Source: Leptodactylus fallax (taxonomy: Eukaryota; Chordata; Amphibia; Anura; Leptodactylidae). Taken from it: DNA of 64,000 nucleotides. Every line of letters begins with the position of its first letter. The first letter of the stretch is position 1. Location: the NCBI GenBank assembly GCA_947044405.1, contig CAMRHE010000321.1, forward strand, positions 2,170,001 through 2,234,000, read 5' to 3'. Below, piece by piece: positions 25,505 through 37,154 of the stretch. Made by a program: the position numbers and the translations under genes. The notes beneath the pieces were generated by a model. That model worked only from the letters and a program-made list of their open reading frames with translations, was not told where the DNA came from and made no database searches.

Positions 25505-25612
25505 TCAACATCCACAGGGAATGTAGATTGCGAGCCCTATATGGGACAGTGACTGTCAATGTCTGTAAAGCGCTGTGGAATATGATAGCGCTATATAAGT
25601 AAGCATAATAAA
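25505..25612 (+). repeat. 3' tail of an L2/CR1-type LINE or derived SINE
   Basis: Contains GTAGATTGCGAGCCC and GTCTGTAAAGCGCTGTGGAA then GCGCTATATAAGTAA, the recalled 3' end found on many vertebrate L2-like elements. Confidence 0.8.
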
Positions 25613-26205
25613 TAATGAACAGAAGTCCATGGATGAGACAAAGGGGTCAATGGAAGACTGTGCATTATGACTCTGGTCTTTGTTCCTGCTTTCATTTGCA
25701 GCTCTCCACACCCAGCTACCGCCCCTACAGAACGAGAAGTGAAAATTTGAGCAGGGAGATATATGAAACATCAAGAAGGAATGTCACTTGACTTTTAACT
25801 GTTGCTATTTCAGACGAGTAAGGGATTTATTGTAGTTTATGTTTTCAATCCATTAACCTAAAAAAATATTTTAAATACAGTTCAATATTAGGCTGTTTTT
25901 AGTTTTTTTATCACTGCATTCCAAGAGCCATAACTTTTTAATATTTCCCTTGACATAGCAAAATGTGGACTTTTTTTTTCAGGATGAGTGGTATTTTGTT
26001 TTTTTTATGATACTGAATTCACCAACATAAAATGTGTTGAAAAGAATGTATTGATTTTTTGGTGAGAGGTAGTACTTTTGGAAATTTTTTGTTTTGGTTT
26101 GTTTTTACAATACTCACTATCTAGTATAAAAGACAGATCAACGTAATTCTGCTGTTTGATTCCAAATTTATATAGTTTTACTATTAACATCTAGTCCTTA
26201 GAAGG
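25613..26205. other. No feature recognised
   Basis: AT-rich intergenic DNA with long T runs. No splice, ORF or repeat-end signal that I can support. Confidence 0.5.
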
Positions 26206-26209
26206 TCTT

Positions 26210-26515
26210 AAAAGGAGTCTGTCAGCAGTAAATTGGTTATAAACCTAATCAGAGTACTTTGTAAAGATAATTTTACAGTTTCCAAATATGCCTCTGTTAC
26301 GTAGCTTTGGAGGCTAATTTTTTTGTAAATCGCTGTTTTATTAATATGCAAGTGTGGGGGTAAAGCTAAGACATGCTCCCAAAGCACTTTTTCTTCATTT
26401 GCATATGAATAAAACATCAATTTACATAAAAATTGGGCTCCAAAACTGCATAACAGAGACATATTTGTAGAATCACCTCTACAAGGTACTGTGATTAGGT
26501 GTATAACTTTATAAA
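26210..26515. mobile_element. Imperfect palindromic miniature element
   Basis: GGTTATAAACCTAATCAGAGT and, inverted near the right edge, GTACTGTGATTAGGTGTATAAC; AAATATGCCTCTGTTACG pairs with ATAACAGAGACATATTTG. About 300 bp, non-coding. Confidence 0.7.
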
Positions 26516-26901
26516 ATTAGCTAAATGCAACGTCAGACACGCGACAGATTACATTGTATCATTATTTAACAAAAGGTAAGCCAAAATGACAAAACACTGC
26601 GAAAATAAGTACACTCTTACTGATCCAATAGAAAGTAAAGCGTAACGAAACTTTCAAACGACTTGATTTTCTGGCAACATTTTATTATTAATATTTGTTA
26701 ATAAATATTGTAATAGACTTGATTAACAGATTTTGTATCTTTTCAATTGAATCCTGCAATGAAATCCATTTTTTGTCTCATTTGTTTTTCATTTTTTGTC
26801 TATTTGAAATCTGCACACTGCTTTTCACTAGGGGTAATGGGTGGGGTCACTTCAAACATATTCATCTCTGGCATTTCCAAGATTGCAGTTCTTTCTGTAT
26901 T

Positions 26902-27006
26902 ATTTCCAGAGATATCACTAGTTGAAAACACCGCTGGGAGTGGAAGCAGCTGCATATAAATATTCCAATCCCAAATGTGTTTTCAACCAGTGAAATCTCT
27001 GGAAAT
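26902..27006. repeat. 105-nt hairpin with 29-bp stem
   Basis: 26902-26930 and 26978-27006 are inverse complements at 27 of 29 positions (arm starts ATTTCCAGAGATATCACTAG); the loop is 47 nt. Either a tiny foldback repeat or a hairpin RNA candidate. Confidence 0.75.
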
Positions 27007-27329
27007 CATACCTGTAGAACATAGGAAAGATGAGCTTCTCAGCTCAGATTTACATCAGTAATAGAATTCTACTAAAAACAGGCCAGGGAGCCTTCAATAG
27101 GCTCCCAGCTGCCTAAGCAATGGATCACCACCCCTGGATCCCACCCAAAATGCGTCGCTGGGAAAATGGCTCCTCAGTTATCTTTGACCGAGGCATCAGC
27201 AGAGACCCACCAGCTATGGTGGCCACTCAGGTCCTGAGGTTAAGGACCAAGGGAATTCTTTTGTTTTTGCCCCTTTCACACAGTGGAGCATGTCGCGGAT
27301 TTTGGGGACATAGGAATTAACAGTGTACA

Positions 27330-28200
27330 TAGCAGCCAGGTGCTGCTAATCAAATGCCTTTTATTAATTATTTGATTGTCAGCAAGTGTGACGAACCTCT
27401 ATAAAATCAGAAGTTTAGGCAGTTTGCTGGTCTGGAGCATTCAGACGTGTTAACACAATGCCAATGAGGAAAGACATCAGCAGTGAGCCTAGAGAAGCAA
27501 TTATTACTATCCATCAATAACCTGGGAACAGTTATAATGCCATTTACAAACAATTTGAAGTTCATCATTGTACAGTAAGAAAGATTATTCACAAGCAGTA
27601 AACATTCAAGTCATCTGACAATCTTTCCAGGAGTGGATGTCCAAGAAATTTACCCTAAGGTCAGACCATGCAAAAAAAGAGCTACATCTAAGACACTAGA
27701 AATTCCTCCTGAGTTGGCCATGAACTCCTTTGTGAACAAAAGTATTCTAGAGTCAAATGTGAGGACATCTATTCAACAGCTAAAGCTTGGCCAAAACTGG
27801 GTAATGCAACAGGACAATGATCCCAAGCACACCAGCAAGTCTAAATCAGAATGACTGAAAAAGATGTGAATTAAGTTGTTACAATGGCTTAGTTAAAACC
27901 CAGACCTAAGCCTAATTGAAATGCTGTAGCGGAATCCTAAGAGAGCTCTGCGTAGACGAATGCCCACAAACCTCAATGAACTGAATTAATGTTGTAAAAT
28001 TCCTATAGATCGATGTGAGAGACTGATGAAGTCAAATAGAAAGCGATTATTTCAAGTTATTGTAAGTGGTTCTACAAGCTGTTGTTCATGGGGTATACTT
28101 AGTTTTTCACACAAGGCTTTTCCATTTTTGCTTCATTTTGGAAACGGTGGGATCTGTTGTGTGTTGTTGTTCATCTGAGGTTGTATATACTTAATTTTAA
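27330..28200 (+). pseudogene. Decayed Tc1-like element with transposase remnant
   Basis: Reading + strand frames gives N-terminal Tc1-like words near 27455-27600, then after a large internal deletion WVMQQDNDPKHTSKSKSE (ending 27851), a stop, and in the same frame LLQWLS and later NPDLSLIEMLWRN. These match the second Asp and the Glu region of a Tc1 transposase. Several stops and no first Asp; clearly dead. Terminal repeats not identified. Confidence 0.75.
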
Positions 28201-28639
28201 GGCCTTCTAAAGGACCAAATTTTTTTTTATTATTTCCTCTTACGTAGTCGTGGTTTTCTCACGACTATATGTATACTATAAAAACTTAGTTTTAGATTTT
28301 TTTTTTTTTACATAATAAACCATTCTGTTTACATTTTTGTTACATTTTTTTGTAACACTAGGACACTTGACAATACAATGCCTTGATCTCTCATGTAATA
28401 AAATGTAATTATTCTGTATTGCAGTGTATTATATCCTTTAATGTATTGCTTTTAGGCCTTGCATCTACATAGATGACAGACCTGGGAGTCTTCATCAATA
28501 CAGCCTCTTGTCTTCTTCAGTTCAGATATGATCTTTAAATTCTATATTTTATTTTGCTTTCTCTTCCCTGTGCCACCATAGAATGAAATTCTGGTGTATG
28601 GCATTTTTATCCTATTCTATCCTATTATTATTATAAACT

Positions 28640-29272
28640 TTATAAAAAAAAAATTGTCTACTTGCATCTGTTGTACTGGGGGGACTGACTGAAGAAAAGA
28701 ATCAAATACAAGTAGACAATTACAGCTGCAAGTCTTTTGGGGTATGTCTCTACCAGCTTTGCACATCTAGAGACTGAGATTTTTACCCATTCTCCTTTGC
28801 AAAATAGCCCAAGCTCAGCCAGATTGGATGCAGAGCGCCTGTGAACAGCAATTTTCATGTCTTGCCACAGATGCTCAATGGGATTTAGGTCTGGACTTTG
28901 ACTGAGCCATTCTAACACATGAATATTCTTTGATCTAAACCATTCCACTGTAGGTCTGGCTGTATGTTTAGGGTCATTGTCTTGCTGGAAGGTGAATCTC
29001 CTTCCCAGTCTCAAGTCTTTTGCAGCCTCCAACAGGTTTTCTTCCAGGATTGCCCTGTATTTAGCTCCATCCAGCTTTCCATCAACTCTGACCAACTTCC
29101 CTGTACCTGCTGAAGAAAAGCATCCCCACAGCATGATGCTGCCACCACCATGTTTCACAGTGTGGATGGTGTGTTCAGGGTGATGAGCAGTGTTACTTTT
29201 CCGCCACACATAGAGCTTTGCATTTAGGCCAAAAAGTTCAACTTTGGCCTCACCTGACCAGAGCCCCGACAA
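28640..29272 (-). pseudogene. 3' half of a second Tc1-type transposase
   Basis: The - strand frame 28658-29272 encodes 204 residues: [42 protein letters not shown] and NPIEHLW (34 residues between second Asp and Glu). The first catalytic Asp is Gly (WSGE for the usual WSDE), and the N-terminal DNA-binding half is absent because a different repeat starts at about 29273. Otherwise the frame is remarkably free of stops. Confidence 0.88.
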
Positions 29273-30190
29273 TTAGTCCTCATGTTACCAATGCAGATGC
29301 ATTGGTCAGGGGTCCAATCGGGATCCTGACCATCCCGATCGGGCCCCTGACCAGTGGCGTAACGATCGTGGTCGCAGGGTGCACGACTGGGCTCAGCAGG
29401 GTATGGTGACCGTGGCCAGCTGGAGATGGCCGGGGCCCAAGACCACTATGATAGCGGTCGGGGAAAGCCTGGTTCCCCGACCGCTATACATACTGTTATA
29501 GGAAAGGGGCCCTGGCATATTGCAGGCCCCTTTCCAATAGATGGCAGGGCAGGGCACCCAGGGGAGGTGACTGAAAGTAATAAATACATATTCTCACCTC
29601 TCCTGGGCACAGCATCCTCTCCAGTGCTCTTCCGTCATGTGACTGAGGCCTGTGATTAGGCCCCAGCGGTCACATGTGGTGCGGCCGCGTAATGACGTCA
29701 GTGCGCCCCCATGTGACCGCTGAGGCTCAATCACAGGCCTCAGCAGCGACATCGGAAAAAGGCCTGAAGACGGCAGGATGTAGCGAGGATGATAAGGAAA
29801 GGTAAGGCAAGGTGAGTATGAGTGTTTGTTATTTTTAATCACCCTCCCTGGGCCTCCGATTATTATACTTTGGGGTCTGAGGAGACCCCAGTGTATAATA
29901 ATAGCACCGAAGCGGAGGGGGGCTGTTAAGAGCTTATAATACTGGGTGGGGGCCACTGTGGAGCTTATAATACTGGGTGGGGGCCACTGTGGAGCTTATA
30001 ATACTGAGTGGGGGCCACTGTGGAGCATATAATACTGGGTGGGGGTCACTGTGGAGCTTATAATACTGGGTGGGGGCCACTGTGGATCTTATACTCCATA
30101 CAGTGGCTCCTTCACTGGTCCCCTATACTGTATGGGGACCATTGATGGGGCCATTATATTGTTGGGGGGGCAGTGATTAGCTTAGGGGAC
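29273..30190. repeat. Composite repeat block with AGTGGCGTAAC motif and minisatellite
   Basis: Begins with a palindromic stretch (CCAATGCAGATGCATTGG), then a CAGTGGCGTAACGATCG motif seen in variant form at 53447 and 63834. At 29846-29922 the segment CTCCGATTATTATACTTTGG and its partner form an inverted pair like that inside the hAT element at 31660-31715. 29936-30085 is a 32-bp tandem array based on GGGGGCCACTGTGGAGCTTA (five units). Confidence 0.65.
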
Positions 30191-30195
30191 ATTAA

Positions 30196-30612
30196 AGGGG
30201 TTGTGCAGGATAACATTTTTTTTTTTTTAATTACGCCGGGGCAGGTGAAAAAAACAAAAAAAAAAACCAAACTTTCTTTCCTGTCCCCAATATCTCCCAG
30301 TGCAGTTCGATCCTGCAGTTCTGTTGTTTTCTTCCAGCTGAAGTTCCCTCTGCACATAACTACCTGTGACGTCACGTGACCACTGAGGCCAATCAATGGC
30401 CTAAGGGAAGGGACCTGGGACGTCACAGCCAGTGAGGACTTCTGGCAAAATGAAGACAGCAGAGCTGCAGGACCGGACCGTGCTGGGAGGACACCGGAGC
30501 CAGGTGAGTATGTTTAGTATGCTTTTTTTTTTGGGGGGGGGGGAAGGGTAGGGGGATTCATTTTCCCTGGACTAATTATAAAAAAGAAAAAAAATTATAC
30601 TGGACAACCTCT
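30196..30612. mobile_element. TTAA-flanked miniature element (GGTTGTCCA family)
   Basis: TTAA at 30192-30195 and 30613-30616; ends AGGGGTTGTGCAGGATAA and TATACTGGACAACCTCT are inverted. The interior carries GTGACGTCACGTGACC and AGGTGAGTATG-type segments shared with the element at 32638. Confidence 0.8.
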
Positions 30613-30645
30613 TTAAAGTGTGGCGCATTAGGGGGGGTATATTAA

Positions 30646-32456
30646 AGGGGTTGTCCAGGCATAATTTGTTATAGTTTATCAGACCATCGATATCTGATCT
30701 GTAGGAGGCTGAACCCGGACTGATCAGCTGTATGGAGCCACTTCTGATGGCCGTCCTGTACACAATACAGGGCCAGAAGCAGAAAGCTCTGTCCACTGTA
30801 TAGGGCAGGGGTGTCAAACTCATTTTCTCCGGGGGCCACTTCAGCCTCACGGGGTACCTTGAAGGGCCAAGATTATTTTACACATGTATAAAAGTAACTT
30901 CTTCTTAACAGATAAGCGAGCTATTAAGCAGTAGTTACATTTGTACATTACTACTGTTACAATCAGCCCTTTGAGGTCAACCAGGAAGAACATAATGTAT
31001 TGTTAAAACCTAAGACATTGGCATGTTACATACTATCCTCATCCTTTTCTGAATATATAAAAAATTAAGCACTATACAAATACTGTTTACCCCTGCAAAC
31101 GGTATTATGCTCTATAGTTGCCTCTGCACACTGTATTACGCCCCATAGCGGCCCCTGCACACGGTATTATGCTCCATAGTTGCCCCTGCACACGGTATTA
31201 TGCTCCATAGTGGCCACTGCACACGTTATTATGCTCCATAGTGGCCCCTGCAATCGGTATTATGCTCCTTAGTGGCCCCTGCATAGGTATTATGCCCCAT
31301 AGTGGCCCCTGCAAACGGTATTATAGTTCACAGTGGCCCCTGCACATGGTATTATGCCCCATTGTGACCCCCCCACCCATGAATTATTATACTCTGGGGT
31401 CTTTTCAGACCCCAGAGTATAATGATCGGAGACCCGGGTGGTGACAAACATAAAAATCAGTGTTACTTACCTGGGCCCCGGTGCGCTCCCTGCATTCGGC
31501 CTTCTTCAATTTCACACAGACTGGCGTCGCGACATAATGACGTCGGCCTAGCTCACGTGACGCCTGGGACGTCACCAAAGAAGGCCGAAGCCGGCTGGGA
31601 GCAGCATCGGATCGCCGGAGAGGTGAGTAACTCTGATTTTTATGTTTATCACCTCCCCGGGGTCTCCGATTATTATACTCCGGGGTCTGAAAAGCCCCCG
31701 GAGTATAATAATAGTAGTATTTGATGGGGTTCGCCGGCCGCGGCCTCACTTACCATCCCCGCTCCTGCACATAGCCGCTTCTGCGTCCCATAGCAGAAGG
31801 GGAAGCGGGGGTGGCCACAACCAGCAGCGGGGATTGGTAAGTAAATAGGCCGTTACGTGCCGGGGATACTCCAGCAGGCAACAGCCTATTTATATATATA
31901 AAAAAAAACTTATCTTCACTTACCTGCGATGCCTTGATGCAGCCGCCTCCTCTTCTTGTCTGCGTGTCAGCGTAGGCGGCGTGATGACGTCATTGTATCG
32001 CCGCCTGAGCTGACATGCAGAGGTCTTGTAAACCAGGTCTTGTTTTGTTTTTTTTTTAAGCGGCCTGTCCTGGGCTGGTTTACATTACATAATGTACATA
32101 GACAATAAAAAATGCCACTGCCCTGCGGGCCAGCTAAGTTCCGGGCCGGATAACAGAAGGCAGCGGGCCGGATTCGGCCCGCGGGCCTTGTGTTTGACAC
32201 CTGTGGTATAGGGGCTGGGCACCTTCACTGTATCTCAGCACTTATTGAAGTCAGTAGGAGCTGAGCTGCAGTGAAGGCGCCGGGCTGCTATACAGCGGAT
32301 GGAGCTTTCTGCTTCCGGCCCTGTGTTGTGTACAGAACGGGCGCCGGAAGTGGCTCCGAACAGCTGATGGGGCCGTGTGTAAGCCCCCTACAGATCAGGT
32401 ATTTATGGCCTATCCTGAGAATAGGCCATAAAAAAGATTAACCCTGGACAAAACCT
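30646..32456. mobile_element. TTAA-flanked element interrupted by a hAT insertion
   Basis: TTAA at 30642-30645 and 32457-32460; ends AGGGGTTGTCCAGGCATAA and CCCTGGACAAAACCT. Inner halves are inverse: AGCTGTATGGAGCCACTTC near 30727 against GAAGTGGCTCCGAACAGCT near 32350. The hAT element at 30806-32205 splits one arm. Confidence 0.82.
30806..32205. mobile_element. Non-autonomous hAT element, 1.4 kb, perfect 8-bp target duplication
   Basis: Starts CAGGGGTGTCAAACTC and ends GTTTGACACCTGTG, hAT-type ends. GTATAGGG flanks it exactly on both sides (30798-30805 and 32206-32213). No transposase. Inside, 31075-31365 is a tandem array based on GCCCCTGCACACGGTATTAT, about 32 bp per unit. Confidence 0.92.
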
Positions 32457-32460
32457 TTAA

Positions 32461-32633
32461 TATGCCCCACACAGTTTAATGTCCCCCACACAGGATGTTA
32501 GCCCCCATCACTGCTCCCACACAATATAATGACCCCATTACTGTTCCCCATACAGTATGGGGGACCAGTGAAGAGGCCACTATGTGGGGGGACCAGTGAA
32601 GTGACCATAGAAAAATTTGGCCTAGACAACCCC
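32461..32633. repeat. Minisatellite-derived segment between TTAA elements
   Basis: Inverse relative of 30090-30190 (CATACTGTATGGGG / ACCAGTGAAG motifs), ending AGACAACCCC next to TTAA, so it looks like the right end of another TTAA element. Confidence 0.5.
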
Positions 32634-33147
32634 TTAAAAGAGGTTGTCCATAAACTGGAGTGACCACTGTGGCGGCCGCCAGGGAGGTGTAAAAATAAGA
32701 AAATTAAAAAAAAAAGCATACTCACCTGTCCCCAGCACCCCGTTGTTCCCCGCCTGTGTCTGTTCGGTCTCATGGCGACGCCTCAATTCTGGAAATCTTG
32801 TACCTAATTGGTCTTAGCGGTCACATGAGGTGCAGGACTTCCAGCAAGGAGTCGCAGGCATGAGACTGAATGGACACTGGCAGCGGACAACGGAGCGCCA
32901 GGGACAGGTGAGTATGCTTTTTAATTTACATATTTTTTACCTTACACATCCCGCCAGCCACATGGGTTGCTCCAATTCCTTCGGGGCAACTGTGGGAGTC
33001 AGACACACTTGTTTGAGCTCCTGAGTCCAGAGGCTTAAGAGGCTTTTTTGGATATTTGGAGACCGATTATTGGGTGTGGTTTTCGGTCTTTTGTGTGATA
33101 CATACCGTAGCTCCGACTCCCTTCCCCATGCGGAGGGGAGCCTTATC

Positions 33148-36100
33148 ATGGAGCGTGGAGCTCCTGCCCCCCGGACCTTACAGGCGGGGGGCAGGAGAAT
33201 GTCTGCCGACACAGCACCAGCAGAGCAGGGCAGGCGGAGGTCGCTGAGGCAGCAAGCCTCAATGAGAATGGCGACCGGCACAACAGCATTGGGAGCAGCA
33301 TCAGGAGCAGCAGCAGCGACATTGGCGGCTGCAGCATCAGGAACAGCATCGGGAGCAGCGACGTCCGTAGAGCGGGCGATGCCGGCAGGAGTAGCGGTGG
33401 CGACAGGGGTGTCAGCAGTCTCGGCAGGTGGATCCGTGAAAACGGCAACATCAGCCACGGCGGTAACATCAGCGGCAGTGGCGGGTGAAGCCGGTCCCGA
33501 AGGGGGCTATGGCCGCAGGATATGCGGTTCCCTCTGGAAGGGTCCCTGCAAGCAGTAGAAAAGACACAAGCTTACCGTCATCGCTGCCGCAATCACCCGC
33601 AGGATGGGGCATCAGGAAGGCTGGAGAGGAAGTCGCCATTTACAGCCGGAGGATCGAGGCGGTCCTGGAGGAATATGACCGAGCCCGGAGGTCCCTGTTC
33701 GCAATGAGTGGGGAGCTTCAGAGTGCTCGCGCCCGTAGCGACAGGGCCTCAAGGAAGGACCGCCCGGTTTTCAGTAAGCAGGTAAGGAGCCTGAAAAAAC
33801 AAATAAAGGCCCTGGAAGCCAGGTGCACGGAGATTCTGGAGGGCGCGGGGCCGTTCAGAGAGAAGCTGCTGAACGATGACCGCTTCTTCCGCAAACAGCA
33901 GGAGCGGTTGTTGAAGGATGGCCCCGCGTCCTCAGACAGCTCGGGAGAGGACGACTATTGTGAGTCAGACCTGGAGTCAGATGACAGCATGGCGGTACAG
34001 TATAGTCGAGTAGCCATCCCTAGTAGCAGCAGCCTGATACCCACATATACACAGGCATCAGCGCCGGCAGAGAAACTGGAAGTCAGAATGACAAGACAGG
34101 AAGTCAGAATGACAGGACAGGAAGTGACGCAATCTCCCACACTCCCAGAGAACCAACCACTGCCCGAGACGGAGGAGGAGGAGGGTGGAGCCTCGGGAGA
34201 AGGCGGGAAGCTGATGAGGCAAATCTGCCAATTGGAGTCCCCGTCCAGAATGGACCAATTAGCATTCAGCTTGTCAGATTTGGACGGGGAGGAGGAGGAG
34301 GGAAAAGGAACCAAGACCAGGAAGAAGGCAAGGAAGGAAAAAAAAAGAGTAATAGAGACATTTAAATTTGTCAGGTCGTTGCCTGGGGAGCATCGTGCCG
34401 GGACCTCAGCCCAGGTTGCGATGCCTCCAGGAGAGAAAAGGGAGGCGCAGGCACCTCGGGTCACGCCAAGTGGCGGGGTGCCAGCAGTCAAAATGGCGCC
34501 TGATAGTACCTTTCAGGTGGTGGCGGACAAGGAGCTCATAGTTGCGGACAAGGGCAAAGGCAAAGAAGCCCCCCCCCCTGCGGAGGGGAGTGGCGTAGGG
34601 AAACCTCCCTCCCTGGTAGGAGGTTTTAAAATATCGATGGCTTCCCCCAGAGTAAGGTGTAGGAAAGGGGGAGTGGCAGGTGGGCGTGGCTCATCCTCCT
34701 CCAGTGCTGATGAAGCCGGTGATGCGGAGGTCACTTCCGGGGCTAAGGGGGCGTGTCCTCCTACAACATCAGGTGCCGGGGTGACTGTGGATGCGGAGGC
34801 CGAGATAAAAGCAGGGAAGCCATCAGCGAGTGGTGCAGCCGGCCCCGCTGTAAGAAGGAAGACTGCAGGTGTGAATGATGGACGAGTGGAGAAGCTAGTT
34901 AAGCAGACAGGTAAGGTAAAGGGGAAAGCGGGTGGGACAAAAGGGGTAATTAGTAGTATTCCTGAAGAAGGTGGTGTAGTATGCATGGGGGTCCAAGAGC
35001 CTGTAGTCGGGGAGGCTGCGGGTGGAGGGGCTATTACCATTGCTGCTAAAAAAAGTATTTCTACTGCTAGTAATATTTCTGTTGTGGCCCCTGTTGTTTC
35101 TGGTATTTCTGCTGTTGTCCCTGCTGTTGTTTCTGCTGTTGTTTCTGCTGTTGTTTCTGCTGCTGTTCCTGATGCTGTCGTTGCTCCTGTTGTTACTCCT
35201 GTCATTGCTCCTGATATTGTTGCTCCTGTTGTCCTCTCTGCCGCTGTTCCTTCTGCTGCAGTTGGAGTGACCCGGTCCGCGGCGGCTATGCCAGGGCGGA
35301 CTGTTGCCGCCTCTGGTGCTCCAGTTGCCGTGGCTGGGCTAAGTAGTTCTGCGGGGGTCCCTGGGAGTGGCGCTGGTACTCCGGCAGCGGAGGTTGCTGC
35401 GGCCTCCGGGCCCCCACGCTCCTATGCCAGCGTCGCTTCTGGGGCCCCTGGGGGTGCATCATGTCTTCCGCCGGGCTCCAGGGACGGCGATTTGCAACGG
35501 CAGCTCCTGGAGGCTTTACGGGCGGGCCAGTCCACAATGACCATAGATGGGCAGTCGAGAGACCTTAGGTTCTGGATCGAGCGTTTTGGCCTAGGGAAGT
35601 TCAGAGAGGAAGGAGGTGAGACCAGATGGACTCTCCCTACACCCGGGCGTAGGGGGCCGACACGGAGGAACGTGGCCCGTCTCGTGTGGGGGGGAGCCGG
35701 CCCTTGTCCCCAGAGGAGGGGGGTCGTGGAACTCCTACTCGGGATGGGTTTCAGGGCAAGCGACATCTTTGCCCTGATTCATCCTGTCGGCTCCTCGGAG
35801 TTTGACATCAGCTTTGTTACCCCGGAGGGCTTAGAAACCTTCTGGGGAAACTATAGGCTGGTGAAGGACGAGCCCGCCTGGCGTGACTTTATGGTGTGGG
35901 CGGTGTCACGCCAGGATAACATTAAGAAAGTGACCGTTTTAACTCGTAACGAGTCACTTTCTTATATGGACATCATGACCTGGCTGAACAGGTTTGGGGA
36001 GATCAAGGACTTCCCAAAGAAAAATCTCGACGAGTTCGGGATATGGTCGGGGGCCTGGACCTTCATGGTCAAATTGCGACACGAGGATATCTCGGTGATG

Positions 36101-36778
36101 CATATCCCGTCCTCAACCTTCCTTGGGAAAGACAGGATCCTTGTCTTCTACCAGGGGCAGCCAAAACTCTGTCACAGGTGCGGTGACCCCTCACACTTGA
36201 GCGCCTCCTGCCGTGTGCAGAAGTGCGCCATGTGTGGGGAGGTGGGCCATCTCGCGGCGACCTGTGGCAGGGTGCGTTGCCACCTGTGTGGTGTCCTTGG
36301 GCACCCGATCGGGGCGTGTCCACGGTCTTTCGCCAACACCACCCTTCGGCAAGCGGGAGCAGTTGAGGAGGCTGTCCCTGCTGCGGAGGGGGTGAGTGGG
36401 GGAGTAGAGACTAGTCTGCCAAGGCAAAGGGAGAAGGCCCAGCCACCATCAAGGGCAAGGAGGCGCGAGAGGAGGAGGGAGCAGAGGGAGGGAGTTATGT
36501 GCCTTCCTTCTGCCCCTGGCTCTGCTGGGCCAGATCCTGATGCCGAGGCAGCAGTGGGCACGACCCTGGTTGAGGAGATGAAGAGACTGCAGAGGGAGGA
36601 AGAGGCTGACCAGTCGTCGTCTTCTCAGTACGTCAGTGCTGGGGAGGGAGAGACGGTCAAGCGGAGAAAGTCACCGAGTAAAGTGAGGGCAAAAACATCT
36701 GCCTCCCCCCCCGACGAAGGAACGCAGACTCGACGGCCCTCTAGTGGTAGGTCCCAACCGGTACCAATCCCTCTGTGA
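33148..36778 (+). pseudogene. LINE ORF1 (copy 1), nucleic-acid-binding protein, +1 frameshift near start
   Basis: Starts at ATG 33148 (MERGAPAPRTLQAGG), chosen because copy 2 has the same start in one open frame. An extra C near 33493 (GGTCCCGAAGG against GGTCCGAAGG in copy 2) breaks the frame; it is open again from 33485 to 36778. Order: Ala/Gly-rich N-terminus, a basic coiled segment (KQVRSLKKQIKALEARC), an acidic region, a Val/Ala repeat (about 35085-35260), a folded domain (SYMDIMTWLNRFG), then three CCHC zinc knuckles: CHRCGDPSHLSASC, CAMCGEVGHLAATC, CHLCGVLGHPIGAC. The role is to bind LINE RNA. The reading frame probably once continued to 37155 through a basic tail; both copies leave it at a poly-C tract near 36708. 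Confidence 0.88.
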
Positions 36779-37154
36779 GGATGCGTCGGCCTCAGGGGAG
36801 GCTTCAGAGGGAGAGGTGGAGCCGTCAGGGGCTGCTGAGTCTCCCTCCGGGAGGGGCCCCCTGCCCTCTGGGGGGGAGGCTGGCCTGGAGCCTGGAGGAG
36901 GAGATGATGCACCCAGGGCCGAAGTTGCTACTGTCTCTGCCACCACTGTAACTCCTCAGGGAGAAGTTGCGGGGGGAGGTCCATCCCTCCTCTGGCCAAA
37001 CCGCACCGGGGGAGGTGATGGACCAATCCCAATGTAAGAAGAGGACCCGCAAGACGAGGAGAAGTCGGGGGTCCTCTTCAGACTCATCTAGGGGTGGTGG
37101 TGATAGGAGGAAAGGGGGTGGGAAGCTGAAGGTCATTGAGCTCAATCGGTCTTA

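Noticed and set aside
34513..35205. Antisense Thr/Ala-rich ORF across LINE ORF1 (also 43223-43933)
   Set aside because: Produced by the GTTGTTTCTGCT repeat read on the other strand; low complexity, present only because the sense frame is open.
35022..35270. Leu-rich ORF resembling membrane segments (also 43750-43998)
   Set aside because: Alternative frame of the same Val/Ala repeat, not a real membrane protein.
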